64,000 nucleotides of DNA from Myxococcales bacterium (GCA_016191785.1 JACPVJ010000012.1:1-64000), one strand, 5' to 3'. Positions 9,957 to 19,372 are shown, counted from the stretch's first letter. Notes: generated from the letters alone by a model not told the origin. Made by a program: numbers and translations.

Positions 9957-10919
9957 TCAGACCTCCACGTGGGGGACGTCTGCCCAGCTCACTTTGCCCA
10001 GCCCTCGCTCCTCCCCCAGCGCGAGGTACTTCACGTTCGCCGGCTTCTCGCCGATCAGCGTGGCGCCGTACGCGTCCACCGCGACCTGATCGAGGCTGGC
10101 GATGACTTGATGCAGGTCCTTGGCGTCGTCGATGTTCCCGCCCTGGGGACCGTTCCGCAAGAGCACGCGGGTGGCGTCGAGCACGGTCAACGTGGGACGC
10201 ATGAAGGTCGCGAGGTCGGCGATCGACACGTCGATGTTCTGGTGCAAGCGGTTGCGCCGGCCGCCGAGCAGGCCGTACCAGTTCTTCATCGCCCCGGTGT
10301 ACTTCGACAGGTTGTGGTGCTTGGCGATCGGAACGTTGATCACCTTGTCGGCGTTCACCAGCGGGGTGTACACCGGCCACAGGTCGAGCACGTCGCCTTT
10401 CATGCGCAGCTCGCGGAAGCGGTGCGCGGCCGGCAGGATGACCGTGGCACCCACCGCGTGGGTCGCCCGCCAGATGCCCGAGCGCTGGAAGCAGCGGTTC
10501 GGCTCGTTGCACGAGGCGTCGGTGACCACCACGCGCACGGCCCCCGCGTCCAGGCAGAGCTTCACCAGCTCGGCCACCACCACCGGGTTGGTGTTGGCGG
10601 CGTGGACCGGCATGCGGTCCCAGCCGATGTTGGGCTTGATCGCCACAACGTCCCCGCGCGAGATGAAGCGCTTCATGCCGCCCAGGGCTTCGACCGCCTT
10701 TCGGGTCAGGTCGGCCGCGTCGGTCGAGCTCTTGGCGATGGCCATCAGGGGGCCCGCGGCTGCCTTCGCGCCGAAGTCCCGGACCTGGCGCTCGGCCGCG
10801 AGGCGGGTCAGATCGAGGCCGCCCGGATCCCAGGCCAGCTTGGCGGCCAACGCCGAGCCGCTCAGCGCGGCGGTTGCCGCGCCGATTCGCCGGAGGGCAT
10901 CGCGGCGCGAGACGGACAT
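9957..10919 (-). CDS. Tat-exported DUF362 protein
   Basis: The 320-residue product starts with SRRDALRRIG followed by an Ala-rich hydrophobic segment, a clear twin-arginine signal. This selects the ATG at 10919 over a longer open frame. The body matches the DUF362 family (VAIKPNIGWDR, VVVTDASCNEP, KVINVPIAKHHNLSKYTGAMKNW, DAYGATLIG). DUF362 proteins often accompany or contain Fe-S ferredoxin domains; here the ferredoxin part is the separate downstream gene, and the stop codon is immediately followed by its GTG. A periplasmic redox partnership is inferred. Confidence 0.85.
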   Translation of the reverse strand: MSVSRRDALRRIGAATAALSGSALAAKLAWDPGGLDLTRLAAERQVRDFGAKAAAGPLMAIAKSSTDAADLTRKAVEALGGMKRFISRGDVVAIKPNIGWDRMPVHAANTNPVVVAELVKLCLDAGAVRVVVTDASCNEPNRCFQRSGIWRATHAVGATVILPAAHRFRELRMKGDVLDLWPVYTPLVNADKVINVPIAKHHNLSKYTGAMKNWYGLLGGRRNRLHQNIDVSIADLATFMRPTLTVLDATRVLLRNGPQGGNIDDAKDLHQVIASLDQVAVDAYGATLIGEKPANVKYLALGEERGLGKVSWADVPHVEV

Positions 10920-10943
10920 GACCCGCCCGGTATGGGCCAGAAC

Positions 10944-10956
10944 TGACGTAACGTCA
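10944..10956. promoter_or_regulatory. Inverted repeat, candidate operator of the DUF362-polyferredoxin operon
   Basis: TGACGTAACGTCA is an inverted repeat of two 6-bp arms around a single base, 25 bp upstream of the DUF362 start. A related run, TAACGTAACGTAA, lies at 10976-10988. On the minus strand the repeat overlaps a possible -35 (TTGACG) spaced 17 bp from CATACC. The surrounding 60 bp is AT-rich for this genome. A dimeric regulator binding here is an inference. Confidence 0.45.
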
Positions 10957-11049
10957 AATTTGCAAACTCGGAACCTAACGTAACGTAATGGCTTTTCTTT
11001 TTTTGCGCTCCCGGGACCTCGCTGCGTCCGGGCTGGGTTCACCTCGCGC

Positions 11050-11078
11050 TTGAACAGCGAGCCCTGGGGCGCTAGGGT
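11050..11078 (+). promoter_or_regulatory. Candidate housekeeping promoter of rpmE
   Basis: TTGAAC, a 17-bp spacer and TAGGGT lie just before rpmE. Predicted transcription would begin only about six bases before the ATG, so the leader would be very short. Confidence 0.35.
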
Positions 11079-11090
11079 CCGCGCCCCGCT

Positions 11091-11294
11091 ATGAAAGACG
11101 GCATCCACCCCGAGTACAACGTCCTCACCGTGACCTGCGCCTGCGGGAACACGTTCCAGACGCGCTCGACGGCGAAGGAGCTCGCCGTCGACGTGTGCGG
11201 CGCGTGCCACCCGTTCTACACCGGCAAGCAGCGCTTGATGGACACCGCAGGCCGCGTCGATCGCTTCCGGAAGCGCTACGCGAAGACGGCGTGA
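11091..11294 (+). CDS. rpmE: 50S ribosomal protein L31
   Basis: The 67-residue product has the normal L31 length and the typical sequence ([38 protein letters not shown]). Cys16, Cys18, Cys36 and Cys39 form the zinc site, so this is the zinc-binding (C+) form. It begins the rpmE / DUF1385 / prfA cluster known from many bacteria. No strong Shine-Dalgarno is seen. Confidence 0.97.
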   Translation: MKDGIHPEYNVLTVTCACGNTFQTRSTAKELAVDVCGACHPFYTGKQRLMDTAGRVDRFRKRYAKTA

Positions 11295-11382
11295 GCGCGG
11301 CGCTCTGCTGCCTCTCGTTGTTCTCGCCGCGCGCGCGCGGGTTCACTGTCCGTTGCGTCTCCCGACGCTATATTGAAGGTCA

Positions 11383-12519
11383 ATGAACCAGCCTCAGGTC
11401 GTCGGTCGCGATGGAGTCGCTCGCCCTTACATCGGGGGCCAGGCGCTGATCGAAGGCGTGATGATGCGTTCGCCGCACTCTTACGCCGCGGTCGTGCGGC
11501 GCCGCAGCGGCGCGTTGATGGTCCGCGAAGAGACCCTGCCCGACCCCCGCGTCGGCGCGAGGGCCTGGCCGCTGATCCGCGGCATCACCACGCTGGTCGA
11601 GGCGCTGAAGCTGGGCAGCCGCTGTCTGCGGTTCAGCGCCGAGCTGTACGAGCAGGACATGGAGGCCGAGGAGCAGGCCAAGAAGGGCGGGCTGGCCGAG
11701 CGCCCGAAGGGGGGCCCCAGCACTCTCTCGGCGTTGTCCCTGCCGATCATCGCTCTTCTGACCCACGAGCCCGACGCGCCGCCGCCGGCGCCCAGCAAGG
11801 AGGGCGGCGCCGGCAAATCGCTGTTCACGTTGCTCACCATCGTCTTCGCCATCGGCCTCTTCGTGGCGCTGCCGCAGGCCTTCGCCGCGGGCACGAGCCG
11901 CGTGTTCGACCTGAACCTGGACGTGCGCGACCCGCGCTTCCAGGTGATCACGGGCGCCGCCAAGCTGGTGATCGTGGTCGGCTACATGCTGGTGATCCGC
12001 CGCATGCCCGAGATTTATCGCGTGTTCCAGTACCATGGCGCCGAGCACAAGGCGATCCACGCGTACGAGGCGGGTGAAGATCTGGTCGTCGCGAATGCGC
12101 GCAGCAAGACCACGCTCCACCCGCGTTGCGGCACCACCTTCTTGGTGATGGTCGCCCTGGTCTCGATCTTGATCTTCAGCGCCATCGGCCCGCTCTTGCC
12201 CCAGCTGGGCCTGGGCAAGCTCGCCGACAACGTCGTCTTCTTCCTGATGAAGCTGCCGTTCTTGCCGTTCATCGCCGCCATCACCTTCGAGATCCAGCGG
12301 GCGCTGGCGCGGTGGGGCAAGGGTCCGCTGAAGCTCTTGCTCTATCCCGGGTTCCTGGTCCAGAAGATCACCACCATCGAACCGGACGACTCGCAGCTCG
12401 AGGTGGCGCTGGCCGCGCTGCGCAGCGCGCTGGTGCGAGAGCAGAGCGGCGCCAAGTCCGACGGCGACTCGACCTTCGAGGGTTACGACGCGTTGCGAGA
12501 CGCGCGACCGGCTGCGTGA
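11383..12519 (+). CDS. DUF1385 family membrane protein
   Basis: The 378-residue product has the family hallmarks: an N-terminal GGQALIEGVMMR, a central HGAEHKAIHAYE, and PRCGTTFLV before a membrane helix. About four hydrophobic segments are visible (near residues 145-165, 190-205, 255-275 and 285-300). The family (YqhQ in Bacillus) is conserved next to rpmE and prfA in many genomes, but its biochemical role is not established. An insertion rich in Lys, Pro and Gly occurs around residues 95-145. The ATG is preceded by GAAGG. Its TGA is one base before the prfA GTG, implying translational coupling. Confidence 0.9.
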   Translation: MNQPQVVGRDGVARPYIGGQALIEGVMMRSPHSYAAVVRRRSGALMVREETLPDPRVGARAWPLIRGITTLVEALKLGSRCLRFSAELYEQDMEAEEQAKKGGLAERPKGGPSTLSALSLPIIALLTHEPDAPPPAPSKEGGAGKSLFTLLTIVFAIGLFVALPQAFAAGTSRVFDLNLDVRDPRFQVITGAAKLVIVVGYMLVIRRMPEIYRVFQYHGAEHKAIHAYEAGEDLVVANARSKTTLHPRCGTTFLVMVALVSILIFSAIGPLLPQLGLGKLADNVVFFLMKLPFLPFIAAITFEIQRALARWGKGPLKLLLYPGFLVQKITTIEPDDSQLEVALAALRSALVREQSGAKSDGDSTFEGYDALRDARPAA

Positions 12520-12520
12520 C

Positions 12521-13591
<1,071 letters not shown>

Positions 13592-13683
13592 CGAAAGTCA
13601 AGCGTGGCGCGAGCCCCGAGCGGCGACCGCACGCGACGCATTGTCCTCGACCTGTCCCGCGTTCGCGGCGAACATGGACGGGC

Positions 13684-14127
13684 GTGAGTCAGGCTCCCCA
13701 GCACACGTCGGATGCACCACGGGGCGGTCCCCTCGATCCCGACGGGCTGCTCTGCGCGCTCGTGCTCGTGCCGCCCACCTTCAGTCGCAACCGGTTCTTC
13801 GCCATGTTCCAAGATCCGGTGGCGGGCAAGGTGCGGCGGCGCGCCGCCCGCGTGCGCGGGATCATTCGCCAGCTGCTCGGGCAAGGGCGCCAGAAGGCCG
13901 AGCTCACCGGCGAGGCCGTGCTCGACGACGGGCAGGTGCTGCTGCGCTTCCGGGTCGAGGGGCTGTCTTACGATCGAACCGCCGCGCTGACCCAGATCGA
14001 GGCAGCCGCGCTGCGCTATGCGCTGCACCGTGCGGGTTCGGGCGGACTGGACGACGCCGACAAGGCCTTGGTCGAGCAGGCGCTGTCTCGGCTCGGCGGC
14101 GTGGCGGTCACCTCAGCGCAGAGCTGA
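13684..14127 (+). CDS. Conserved hypothetical protein
   Basis: A 147-residue soluble protein from a GTG start. No signal or membrane segment is visible. The middle (residues 30-70) is basic and includes RVRGIIRQLL; the second half contains beta-alpha patterns such as LRFRVEGLSYDRTAALTQIEAAALRYAL. No motif is recognised. It follows prfA by about 90 bp on the same strand and ends 14 bp from being overlapped by the convergent oxidase gene. Codon use is typical of the genome, so it is likely a real gene. Confidence 0.6.
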   Translation: MSQAPQHTSDAPRGGPLDPDGLLCALVLVPPTFSRNRFFAMFQDPVAGKVRRRAARVRGIIRQLLGQGRQKAELTGEAVLDDGQVLLRFRVEGLSYDRTAALTQIEAAALRYALHRAGSGGLDDADKALVEQALSRLGGVAVTSAQS

Positions 14128-16104
14128 GACGATCCGCTCCCAGGCCGCGCGCTCGGCGTCGCTCATCGGCGGGTTCGGATCCGCGCCGAACGGCAGCTCG
14201 CGGGCGTGCGGCGCGTCGTGACGCTGCACCGCGAAGGTCGCGTGATCGATGCGCGCGATGCGCTCGCGCGCCCCCAGCACCAGGGCCGAGAGATCCGGGC
14301 CGACGGCCCGGCGGGGCGCCGGTCGCACCACCAGCTCGCGGCCGGTGGAGAGCGTGGCGACGAACCCGGAGAGCGCTTGAGCCACCGGATCCGCCCACGC
14401 GCTCTTGGCGCCCGGCATGCCCTCGGCGACCCAGGTCGCGACCGTACTCTCGCCCTCTGCGCCGAGGGTGAGCCCGCGAGCGCGAAGGGTCGCTTCTGCG
14501 GCGTCGACCCGGGTGTCCCCCGAGAACGTCGCCAAGAGCGAGTGCTCGTCGACGCGGCCTGGAACGAACGGCTCGGCGGCCCGCGTCTCGACCAGGGGCG
14601 CGTCGGCCCGGGGCACCAGGTTGCCGCGATTCATCAGGCCGTCGGGATCCCACGCTCGCATCAGGCGCCGCACCAGCTCGACGCCGAAGCCCAGCTCGTC
14701 ACCCAGACGCGGCGCCTTGCTGCGACCCACCCCATGGTGATGGCTGAGCGTTCCCCCGGCGCCGATGGCGGCGGTCATCGCCGCGCGCCACGCGGCCTCG
14801 TACTTGGCAATCGCAGCGGCGTCCGAGTCCGCCGAGCCCGAGAAGGTGAAGTAGATGCTGCAGCCGTCCGGATACGCGTGGGACAGGTGGGCCATCACCA
14901 GCACGTGCTCACCCAGAGCGGCGCGCACGCCGTCGTAGAGGCCCGAGAGCTTGGACCACGGGGCGGCGACCTCCATCGTGTCGCTGAAGGCACCGAGCCG
15001 GAACACCGGCGCCTGGCGATAGCTCACGCTGTACCGATGGGCGAACCACTTGCGGGCGGGGCCCTCACCCAGCGGGCGCGCACCGGCCAGGATGGCGATC
15101 CGAGTCGCCTGCTCGCAATCGGCATGGGCCTCTTCCGACGCGCCCTCGAACACGAGCACCATCGTCGCGCCGCCGAGCAGGTTGCCCTCGGCCGCCTGGA
15201 TCACGGCGTTGAGCGCGCGCGGAACGCCGAGCAGGCCCCGGGCCAGGCGCTTCAGGGTGCCGCTGGCGGTCTTCGGGCCGTGGCGCTTCTTGCCCGACTT
15301 CACCGAGCCGCTCTTCATGATCGCGGAGTCGATGGGATCGTACAGGCGCGACACGGCTGGCCGAAGACCGGCCTGGAACATCTGGCGAAACGCGTCCCAC
15401 CCCGACTCGGTATCGGGGAACGAGAACGCCGCGTACGCCCGAGCCGCCGGCACCGGGTGCAGGCGCAGCTTGGCACGAGCGATGGTGCAGAGCGTGCCCT
15501 CGCTGCCGACCACCAGCGGGACCATGTTCGGCCCGTCGAAGCGGCGCTTCAGCGTGACCACGTCGCCCGTGCCGAGCACGCAATCGACCGACTGCACCAT
15601 GTCCTCGATCTTGCCGTACTTGCCCGAGCACTGGCCGGCGCCGCGCGCGGCGATCCACCCGCCCACGGTCGAGCACAAGATGCTCGAGGGGAAGTGGCCG
15701 ATGGTGTAGCCGGCGCGCTGGATGTCTTCTTCCAGCGTGATGCCCATGGCGCCCGCGCCCACGTCCAGGCTCGGCCCCGCCGGGTCGATGCTGAAGTCGC
15801 GCATCTTCTTGACGTCGACCACGATCGTGCGCTCGCCGGGATCGACGCCGCCGCACACCCCGCTGCCGGCACCGAACGGCACCAGGTCGAAGCCCTCTGC
15901 CCGCGCGAAGCGCGCGAGCGCCGCCAGCTGTTCGGTGGTGGTGGGCCACACCACCGCCAGGGGCGGGCTCACCGCGGGTCGACCGGCGCGTGCGTCGAGC
16001 AAACGTCGCGGCCACAGGTCTCGGGAATAGGCGACGCGATCGGGGTTCGACGCGCTGACCGTGACGCCCGGCAGCGCGCTCTCGAGGGCACGGGTGACGT
16101 CCAC
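14113..16104 (-). CDS. FAD-linked oxidase (GlcD / alkyl-DHAP synthase-like) with extra degenerate FAD domain
   Basis: The 663-residue product has an N-terminal PCMH-type FAD-binding domain (PFGAGSGVCGGV, SSILCSTVGGWIAARGAGQ, GSEGTLCTIARAKLRL). An FAD-oxidase C-terminal domain follows, with a HHHGVGRSKAPRL motif near residue 460. This is the layout of glycolate oxidase GlcD and alkyldihydroxyacetonephosphate synthase; the length and RDLWP start favour the latter group. A C-terminal extension (about residues 525-640) repeats the order of PCMH features in reduced form (STVATWVAEGMPGAKSAWAD, SGFVATL). Start is GTG. It overlaps the end of the upstream convergent gene by 15 bases. Confidence 0.8.
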   Translation of the reverse strand: MDVTRALESALPGVTVSASNPDRVAYSRDLWPRRLLDARAGRPAVSPPLAVVWPTTTEQLAALARFARAEGFDLVPFGAGSGVCGGVDPGERTIVVDVKKMRDFSIDPAGPSLDVGAGAMGITLEEDIQRAGYTIGHFPSSILCSTVGGWIAARGAGQCSGKYGKIEDMVQSVDCVLGTGDVVTLKRRFDGPNMVPLVVGSEGTLCTIARAKLRLHPVPAARAYAAFSFPDTESGWDAFRQMFQAGLRPAVSRLYDPIDSAIMKSGSVKSGKKRHGPKTASGTLKRLARGLLGVPRALNAVIQAAEGNLLGGATMVLVFEGASEEAHADCEQATRIAILAGARPLGEGPARKWFAHRYSVSYRQAPVFRLGAFSDTMEVAAPWSKLSGLYDGVRAALGEHVLVMAHLSHAYPDGCSIYFTFSGSADSDAAAIAKYEAAWRAAMTAAIGAGGTLSHHHGVGRSKAPRLGDELGFGVELVRRLMRAWDPDGLMNRGNLVPRADAPLVETRAAEPFVPGRVDEHSLLATFSGDTRVDAAEATLRARGLTLGAEGESTVATWVAEGMPGAKSAWADPVAQALSGFVATLSTGRELVVRPAPRRAVGPDLSALVLGARERIARIDHATFAVQRHDAPHARELPFGADPNPPMSDAERAAWERIVSALR

Positions 16105-16149
16105 AGGGTGCTTGTAACCCGCGCGCGCCAGGGCGTATACCTGCCAGCC

Positions 16150-16542
16150 GTGTCACCGCGATTCGTCTTCGGCGCCATGGCCCTCGCGATCGTGCTCGGG
16201 CCCGCCTGCGGTGGTGGCGGCGCGACGCAGCCCGCGGCCAAGACCGGCAAGTCCGGCGCCGACGGCACCGAGAAGTCCGACGGCAGCGAAGCGCGCGGCG
16301 ACGGCGAATCGGCCGCGCCGGCAGCCTCGCGTTGCGCCGACGGCACCTGTTTCGAGTGCGGTGCCGGGCTCTGCCCCAAAGGGTTCTACTGCGACGAGAA
16401 GGCGTCCGGGGGCGCCGCCTGCGCGTGGTTGCCCGAGTGTGCCCAGAGCGCCACCTGCGCCTGCGTCGAGAAGGCGCTCGGCTCGGGCTGCTCGTGCAGC
16501 GAGAAGGCCGGCGGCGTCAGCGTCAGCTGTCAGGGCCGTTGA
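16150..16542 (+). CDS. Small Cys-rich lipoprotein
   Basis: The 130-residue product begins at a GTG giving the signal FVFGAMALAIVLGPAC, which ends in a lipobox. A Gly/Ala/Lys/Asp linker reaches about residue 60. The C-terminal 70 residues hold 13 or so Cys in closely spaced pairs (CADGTCFECGAGLCPKGFYC, then CACVEKALGSGCSCS), suggesting a small disulfide knot. The earlier open frame is antisense to the oxidase. It is divergent from the oxidase gene and overlaps the end of the convergent methyltransferase gene by 13 bases. Function unknown. Confidence 0.7.
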   Translation: MSPRFVFGAMALAIVLGPACGGGGATQPAAKTGKSGADGTEKSDGSEARGDGESAAPAASRCADGTCFECGAGLCPKGFYCDEKASGGAACAWLPECAQSATCACVEKALGSGCSCSEKAGGVSVSCQGR

Positions 16543-18551
16543 GCCAGAATCAAGATGCGCGGCGAGCTGCCGCCGAAGAACACCCCGGGTGTCGACGGGT
16601 GCCCGCTGGCCTCGGTCACGCGAAACCCCGCGTCGTGCAAGATCTTGCCCAGCTCGTGGAGTGAGTACAGGCGAATGCTGTAGCTGCACTCCATGGTGCG
16701 GCCGTCGTCCAAGATCAGCGAGCGCTTGACCTTGAGGCGGCTGGTGATGAAGTCCACTGCCATGTCGTCCATGCACACGCAGGCGTCGCCCTCGAACCAG
16801 GTCTGCGCGGGCTGGTTGGCGACCACGAAGTCGCGGTTCGCGACGTCGAGCAAGAACATGCCGCCGGGCCTGAGCGCGCGGAAGATCCGCTGGGCCACCG
16901 CGGCGTTCTTCTCTTCTTCGAAGTAGCCGAAGCTGGTGTTCCAGCAATAGATGCCGTCGAACATCTCCTCGAACGCCATCTCGCGCATGTCGCCCTGCAA
17001 GAGGTTGAGCTTCTGCCCGGCGTCTTGCGCCACGTCGGCAGCGACCGCCAGCTGGTAGAGCGAGAGGTCGTAGCCGACGACGCCGTAGCCCCGTTGCGCG
17101 AGCTCGACCGCGTGCTGCCCGCCGCCGCACGCCAGATCGAGCATCACGCCGCCCTTGGCGACCCCCAGTGACTCTTCGATGAAGTCGGCCTCGTGGACGA
17201 TCTGCCCGGCCTTGAGCTTGGCGTTCGCTCGCGCGAAATCCTCTCCGAAGAGCTCTTCCCACCACGCCTTGCGCTGCTTGGTGCGCTGCGCCTCTTTGGC
17301 CTCCGCCACGGACGGTGGCTTCGGGGGCTCACGGCGCGGTGGGGGCGGGGGCGGGGGTGGGGGTGGGGGCGGTTTTCCGGATTCGGATTCGACGTCGACG
17401 GCGAGCTCGGGCTCGCTCTCGCGCTCGACCGGCACCGCGATGTCGTCGTCCGTCAGCTCGTCCCCTTCGGACTTCTCGTCCACCGGGAACGAGATGTCGC
17501 CCTCGTCTTGAGCCTCGACCGACTCGGGACCCTGGCTCTCGTCCGCCGGGAACGAGATGTCGCTCTCGTCCAGCGCCTCCGGCGGCTCCGGGGTCGGTTG
17601 CGCGTTCGGGGTGGCCTCCGCCGCAGGGCGCGGCGGGGGCGGAGCCGGCGGGGGCGGAGCTGGCGGCGGCAGCGGCGGCGCCAGGGCTTGCGCGCCGACG
17701 CTCTTCACCGGGTGTGCCTGCACGCCGATGACCCGCATCGGCTTGAGCGAGGCTGGCATCGCCTCGGCCTCGGTGCGGTCTTCGGTCGCCACCGGCGGCG
17801 GGGGATACGAGGTCGCGGCGGACTCTCCGCCTTCGGGCGCAGGGTTGTGGGGCTGCGTGGGCGGCTCGGAGTCGGGTCGCGCTGCGGCGACGGGGGGCGC
17901 CGGTGGAGGCGGTGGTTGCGACACGGGCCGCGGCGGCTGCGACACCGCGCGCGGAGCCTGCGCCACGGGCCTGGGTGGCTGGGACACGGGCCGCGGCGGC
18001 TGCGACACCGGACGGGGTGGCACCGATCCGGGCGGGGGCATCGGGCGAACCGATCCGGTCGTGCTCATCTGCGTCGTCGGCTCGTCGAGGTCCGCGAGCC
18101 CGCTGACGTCGGGCAGCTTGCGCACCGTCTTTTCGAGGTCGTCGTCTTCGTCGAGGCGCGTGGTCGGCTCGTCCAGGTCAGCGTCCGACAGCGACGGCGG
18201 CCGCGGCGCCCGGAGCGAGTCGCTGGACGGCGCGGCGTTCACCGCGGCCTCGTCCGCCGGCGGCGGCATGCTGGCGCGAGCGACGGGCGTCGCCGGATCG
18301 GTCTGCATGCGCTTGCGCGGCGGAGGGAGCGGAGGCAGGTCTTCGGGCTCGACCTCTTCGCCTGGCTCGCTCTCGACCTCGACGTCGATTTCGACGTCTA
18401 GCTCCGACGAGATCTCGACGCGCGGGCCCTCGGCCGCCGAGACCGGCGGAGGGATTTCCGCCGGCAGCTCGGGGATCAGAGCGATCTCGGGCTGCGACCC
18501 GATGTCCGGGATGCTCGGCGGCGCCTCGTCGTCCAGCTGATCGTCGCTCAT
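16530..18551 (-). CDS. SAM-dependent methyltransferase with long disordered N-terminus
   Basis: The 673-residue product has residues 1-410 that are acidic, Pro-rich and presumably disordered. A class I methyltransferase domain follows, with motif I LDLACGGGQH at 471-480, then VVGYDLS, GDMREM and LRPGGMFLLDVANRDF. The tail holds recurring short motifs: DLDEPTT at 125 and 154, DISFP at 331 and 352, and five tandem copies of a PRPVSQP-like heptad at 179-213. The ATG overlaps the stop of psd (ATGA), so the two are translationally coupled. A lipid-headgroup substrate is possible from that coupling but unproven. The C-terminal end overlaps the convergent lipoprotein gene. Confidence 0.75.
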   Translation of the reverse strand: MSDDQLDDEAPPSIPDIGSQPEIALIPELPAEIPPPVSAAEGPRVEISSELDVEIDVEVESEPGEEVEPEDLPPLPPPRKRMQTDPATPVARASMPPPADEAAVNAAPSSDSLRAPRPPSLSDADLDEPTTRLDEDDDLEKTVRKLPDVSGLADLDEPTTQMSTTGSVRPMPPPGSVPPRPVSQPPRPVSQPPRPVAQAPRAVSQPPRPVSQPPPPPAPPVAAARPDSEPPTQPHNPAPEGGESAATSYPPPPVATEDRTEAEAMPASLKPMRVIGVQAHPVKSVGAQALAPPLPPPAPPPPAPPPPRPAAEATPNAQPTPEPPEALDESDISFPADESQGPESVEAQDEGDISFPVDEKSEGDELTDDDIAVPVERESEPELAVDVESESGKPPPPPPPPPPPPRREPPKPPSVAEAKEAQRTKQRKAWWEELFGEDFARANAKLKAGQIVHEADFIEESLGVAKGGVMLDLACGGGQHAVELAQRGYGVVGYDLSLYQLAVAADVAQDAGQKLNLLQGDMREMAFEEMFDGIYCWNTSFGYFEEEKNAAVAQRIFRALRPGGMFLLDVANRDFVVANQPAQTWFEGDACVCMDDMAVDFITSRLKVKRSLILDDGRTMECSYSIRLYSLHELGKILHDAGFRVTEASGHPSTPGVFFGGSSPRILILAQRP
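17341..17369 (+). repeat. Five runs of five G (G-quadruplex-prone), encoding polyproline
   Basis: Five GGGGG runs separated by single C or T bases lie within the methyltransferase gene. The coding strand is the C-rich complement, giving a run of about 12 prolines at residues 394-405. The G-rich strand is the template. Confidence 0.8.
17913..18017 (-). repeat. Five tandem 21-bp coding repeats (PRPVSQP heptads)
   Basis: Five in-frame copies of a 21-bp unit encode PRPVSQP or close variants (PRPVAQA, PRAVSQP) in the disordered arm of the methyltransferase. Copy number is likely variable between strains. Confidence 0.7.
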
Positions 18552-19372
18552 GCGGGTTTCAGCAGGGATTCGCCGTACCGGATCGGACCGACCGAACGGG
18601 CCAGGGTGATGCCAGGTTCCACCAGCAGGACTGCGGTGGAACCCAAGTGAAAGACACCGATCTCGTCGCCGCGCTTCACGGGAACGGGCGGACGAACGGC
18701 GTGGTCTCCGGGAGGAACGGCGGGCTCGTCGATCACGCGGACGCTGATCCGCCCGACGATGACCGCACCGACCATGACCACGTAGGCGCGACCAAGGCCC
18801 GGTGTGTCGATGGCGATGGCCACCCGGTTGTTCCGGACGAAGAGGCGCGGCACGTGCCGTTCGCCAATCTTGTTCACCGGGTACAGGTCACCCGGGATCC
18901 CGCGGACCAAGCCGATGGTCCCGTCGACCGGCGAGTGCACCCGGTGGTAGTCGCGCGGCGAGAGATACACCACCGCGAAGCTGCCGCCGGCGAACCGCGT
19001 GGCGTCTCTCGGATCGCCGACCAGCTCGGCGACGTCGTAGGGCTGTCCCTTGACGAACACCCGACTGCCCGTGTCCACCGGGCCGGTTGCCTCGATCACG
19101 CCGTCGGACGGGCTGACGATCACGTCGTCGCTGATGCGCCTCGCGCCCGGCTTGAGGCCACGGGTGAAGAACGCGTCGAAGGTGGGGTAGGGCGCCGGCT
19201 CTGGCGCGGCCTCACCCATGTTGACGCGGTAGACGCTGGCGTAGACGCGCTCGATGGCGCGCGACATGGGCGGCGCAAGTGGCTTCTCGCACAGCCTGCC
19301 GACGGCTCGACTGATGCGCGTGCGCGGGAGCACTTTCAAGAGCTGCGCAGCGGCGAAGGTGGCGGCACTCAC
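18548..19372 (-). CDS. psd: Phosphatidylserine decarboxylase proenzyme
   Basis: The 274-residue membrane-associated enzyme converts phosphatidylserine to phosphatidylethanolamine. The self-cleavage site LGST is at 243-246 in FHLGSTAVLL, where the Ser becomes the pyruvoyl group. SPSDG (Asp90) and YHRVHSP (His143, His146) supply the conserved catalytic Asp and His residues. Length is normal. Start is GTG. It overlaps the methyltransferase gene by four bases and is preceded by a 103-bp gap after the peptidase gene. Confidence 0.96.
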   Translation of the reverse strand: MSAATFAAAQLLKVLPRTRISRAVGRLCEKPLAPPMSRAIERVYASVYRVNMGEAAPEPAPYPTFDAFFTRGLKPGARRISDDVIVSPSDGVIEATGPVDTGSRVFVKGQPYDVAELVGDPRDATRFAGGSFAVVYLSPRDYHRVHSPVDGTIGLVRGIPGDLYPVNKIGERHVPRLFVRNNRVAIAIDTPGLGRAYVVMVGAVIVGRISVRVIDEPAVPPGDHAVRPPVPVKRGDEIGVFHLGSTAVLLVEPGITLARSVGPIRYGESLLKPA

